DNA from: an uncultured Centipeda sp.
Lineage (GTDB): Bacteria > Bacillota > Negativicutes > Selenomonadales > Selenomonadaceae
Direction of reading: 5' to 3'
Assembly (NCBI GenBank): GCA_937925565.1
Contig: CALALM010000166.1
Location: forward strand, 1-8,453
DNA length: 8,453 bases
Shown: positions 7,007 through 8,453 of the stretch, piece after piece
Numbering within the stretch: position 1 is the stretch's first letter
Layout of the letters: each line of letters starts with the position of its first letter
Position numbers and translations under genes: made by a program
Notes under the pieces: model-generated
Databases searched by the model: none
Told to the model about the DNA's origin: nothing
Seen by the model: the letters and a program-made list of their open reading frames with translations, nothing else

Positions 7007-7564
7007 ATGTTTGACTTTCTGCGCAGACAGCTTTCGGGGCAGAGGATGACCCGCAGCAAAAGTGAGCAGGCTCGTCCCGGTGTGCAGCTGCTCGCCTCCG
7101 TCCTCGTTTGTTTTCCCGAGATTGAGGCAGTCTCCTATGAGCCGACCCAAGGTCTGCTGACGATGGATTTTGTTGTCCGTACGCAGCTTTCTCCTGCCGA
7201 GATCGAGGAATTTGCGGCGTTTTTGGCGGAGAGTATTGAGACCTATCACATACTCGAGGAGAGCACGGCAAGCGAAATCAATTTCTCCTATGAGCAGCAT
7301 GACGCGCTTACAATGCTTCATCTTGCACGCAGGATGGACGAACTTTCCGAACAGGAGCTGAGTTTGATCGTGCAGCTTCTGACGGATCGTTTCGGTGAAG
7401 CACTGATTCTTGACCCGCATGGCGGGGAGCCGCCGGATGCCGAGTTCCGCATGCTTCAGCACGAAACGCTGGAACGGATGTTGATGGCGGTGCGGGAGCT
7501 TCCGCTACGCGATCGTCTGGTCGGCATCCGTGAACGTGACCAGGTTATTGTCTACAATCGCTGA
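7007..7564 (+). CDS. Unknown 185-aa protein between the diguanylate cyclase and ymdB
   Basis: I do not recognise the family. The product is soluble, with no signal peptide or transmembrane helix. It has a basic N-terminus (MFDFLRRQ, then RMTRSKSEQ), a hydrophobic strand/helix region (26-60, with GVQLLASVLVCFPEIEAVSY), and then an acidic helical part (62-130, rich in Glu and Leu). The C-terminal section is helical (146-175) and ends in a probable strand DQVIVYNR. There are no obvious catalytic motifs or metal ligands. The ATG at 7007 is set by AGGAGGTGG (6992-7000), which overlaps the stop codon of the cyclase gene, so translational coupling is likely; ymdB follows after 21 nt. Its place suggests a role linked to RNase Y, c-di-GMP or YmdB, but this is guilt by association only. 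Confidence 0.8.
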   Translation: MFDFLRRQLSGQRMTRSKSEQARPGVQLLASVLVCFPEIEAVSYEPTQGLLTMDFVVRTQLSPAEIEEFAAFLAESIETYHILEESTASEINFSYEQHDALTMLHLARRMDELSEQELSLIVQLLTDRFGEALILDPHGGEPPDAEFRMLQHETLERMLMAVRELPLRDRLVGIRERDQVIVYNR

Positions 7565-7585
7565 GGAAGATAAGGAGGGTGTGCC

Positions 7586-8365
7586 GTGCGTATCATGCTG
7601 GTCGGTGACGTGGTCGGACGTGCGGGACGGCGTGCCTTTCGCAAGATTACACCGCGGCTACGGTCGGAGCGAAAGATTGATGTCGTTATCGTCAACGGGG
7701 AGAATGCTGCGGGCGGTAAGGGATTCACGCGCAAGGCACTGGACGAACTCTATGCGGGTGGTGCGGATGTCGTCACCTCGGGCAATCACGTTTGGGACAA
7801 GAAAGATGTCTTTGCCTTTGCCGATGAGGAGCCGTTTCTCATACGTCCCGCGAACTATCCCGAGGGGACGCCGGGCAAGGGCTACTGTATCTTTCCGTTC
7901 CGGGCGGCGAATATCGCCGTGCTGAATCTCTCGGGGCGCTCCTTCATGCCGCCGCTTGACTGCCCTTTTCAAAAAGTGGATGAAATACTCGCGGAGGTCG
8001 GGGGACAGGCAGATATCATTGTGTTGGACTTTCATGCGGAGACCACCTCGGAGAAGCTCGCGATGGGGCACTATCTGGATGGGCGCGCCGATATTGTGGT
8101 CGGAACGCATACGCATGTGCAGACGGCAGACGCACGGATCCTGCCGGACGGCACGGCGTACATTACGGATCTCGGCATGGTCGGTGCGCACGATTCCATT
8201 CTCGGTGTGCGCAAGGACGTCGTGATCCAAAAATTTCGGACGGGGATGCCCGTGCGCTTCGAGATGGCAGAGGGCACAGCGGAATACGCCGCCGTGGTTG
8301 TGGACATTGCCTCCACGGGGGGCGCGGAAAAAATCGAACGCGTGCTGATTCACGAGGATGCGTGA
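7586..8365 (+). CDS. ymdB: YmdB-family metallophosphoesterase (cyclic-nucleotide phosphodiesterase)
   Basis: A 259-aa binuclear metal phosphoesterase of the YmdB (TIGR00282) family; B. subtilis YmdB, of similar size, hydrolyses 2',3'-cyclic nucleotides and affects biofilm formation, motility and RNase Y-linked RNA levels. All expected metal/active-site residues are at the family positions: D8 (VGDVVG), E39-N40 (NGENAAGGKG), N67-H68 (SGNHVWD), H150 (DFHAETTSEK), and H175 and H177 (GTHTHVQT). No membrane segment is present, so it should be cytoplasmic. GTG 7586 is the start, with AAGGAGG (7572-7578) 7 nt before it; the encoded N-terminus MRIMLVGD begins directly with the first metal motif, as in homologues. 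In Bacillus rny and ymdB are adjacent; here two genes lie between them. A PHP gene follows after 14 nt. Confidence 0.96.
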   Translation: MRIMLVGDVVGRAGRRAFRKITPRLRSERKIDVVIVNGENAAGGKGFTRKALDELYAGGADVVTSGNHVWDKKDVFAFADEEPFLIRPANYPEGTPGKGYCIFPFRAANIAVLNLSGRSFMPPLDCPFQKVDEILAEVGGQADIIVLDFHAETTSEKLAMGHYLDGRADIVVGTHTHVQTADARILPDGTAYITDLGMVGAHDSILGVRKDVVIQKFRTGMPVRFEMAEGTAEYAAVVVDIASTGGAEKIERVLIHEDA

Positions 8366-8379
8366 TTGAGGAGAAATCT

Positions 8380-8453
8380 ATGCCAAGCGATTTGCATATC
8401 CATACGACCTTTTCTGACGGGAAGGATACGCCGGAGGAGATCGTTGAGGCGGC
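8380..8453 (+). CDS. PHP-domain phosphoesterase, N-terminal fragment (runs off the window)
   Basis: Only the first 24 codons are seen. The start MPSDLHIHTTFSDGK is the first motif of the PHP superfamily (HxH metal ligands H6 and H8, then the conserved SDG), and PEEIVEA continues the usual pattern. Candidates include the YciV/TrpH type (RNase AM, 3',5'-nucleotide bisphosphate phosphatase) or a histidinol-phosphatase-like enzyme; the fragment cannot decide, although a DLHxHTxxSDG start directly at the N-terminus suits the YciV/TrpH type. GAGGAGA (8368-8374) precedes ATG 8380 by 5 nt, and the gene lies 14 nt after ymdB, so it is very likely in the same operon. Confidence 0.85.
   Translation, partial: MPSDLHIHTTFSDGKDTPEEIVEA

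Noticed and set aside
1..8453. Mobile elements, CRISPR arrays or defence islands
   Set aside because: No transposase, integrase, regularly spaced repeat array or known defence gene is seen. Base composition and gene style are even across the window. The partial tRNA has no integrase or attachment-site repeat next to it.

Overview
The window reads as ordinary chromosome of a diderm Firmicute of the Negativicutes, most likely a Selenomonas-like organism. This is inferred, not proven. The basis is Firmicutes-type core genes (FloA, RNase Y, YmdB), GC-rich coding sequence with AT-rich intergenic DNA, strong AAGGAGG ribosome binding sites, and a secreted M48 peptidase with a signal peptide. The gene after ymdB is a PHP phosphoesterase, not the spoVS found in Bacillus.

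Left part, + strand (1-2290): the 3' half of a tRNA-Pro and its rho-independent terminator. These are followed almost without a gap by a three-gene membrane operon: a short protease-less NfeD protein, the flotillin FloA, and an unknown single-pass charged protein. The order matches B. subtilis yqeZ-floA(yqfA)-yqfB. A perfect 17-bp hairpin at 2254-2290 closes this operon and also serves the convergent gene on the other strand.

Middle, - strand (2302-3378): a secreted M48 zinc metallopeptidase with its own promoter. It is divergent from the right-hand operon, and the shared 197-nt intergenic region holds one sigma-A promoter in each direction plus a degenerate tandem duplication around the rny promoter.

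Right part, + strand (3509-8453): a probable five-gene operon of RNase Y, a FIST-GGDEF diguanylate cyclase, an unknown 185-aa protein, the YmdB phosphoesterase and the start of a PHP-domain phosphoesterase. Downstream spacings are 88, 13, 21 and 14 nt. The theme is RNA decay and nucleotide signalling: an endoribonuclease, a c-di-GMP synthase, a cyclic-nucleotide phosphodiesterase and a phosphoesterase that could act on nucleotides or short RNA.

The points most worth a second look are the start codon of rny (its strong Shine-Dalgarno sequence points at an AUU), the cyclase and unknown gene between rny and ymdB, and the tight tRNA-terminator-nfeD junction. I see no mobile element, CRISPR array, phage gene or clear sign of horizontal transfer.
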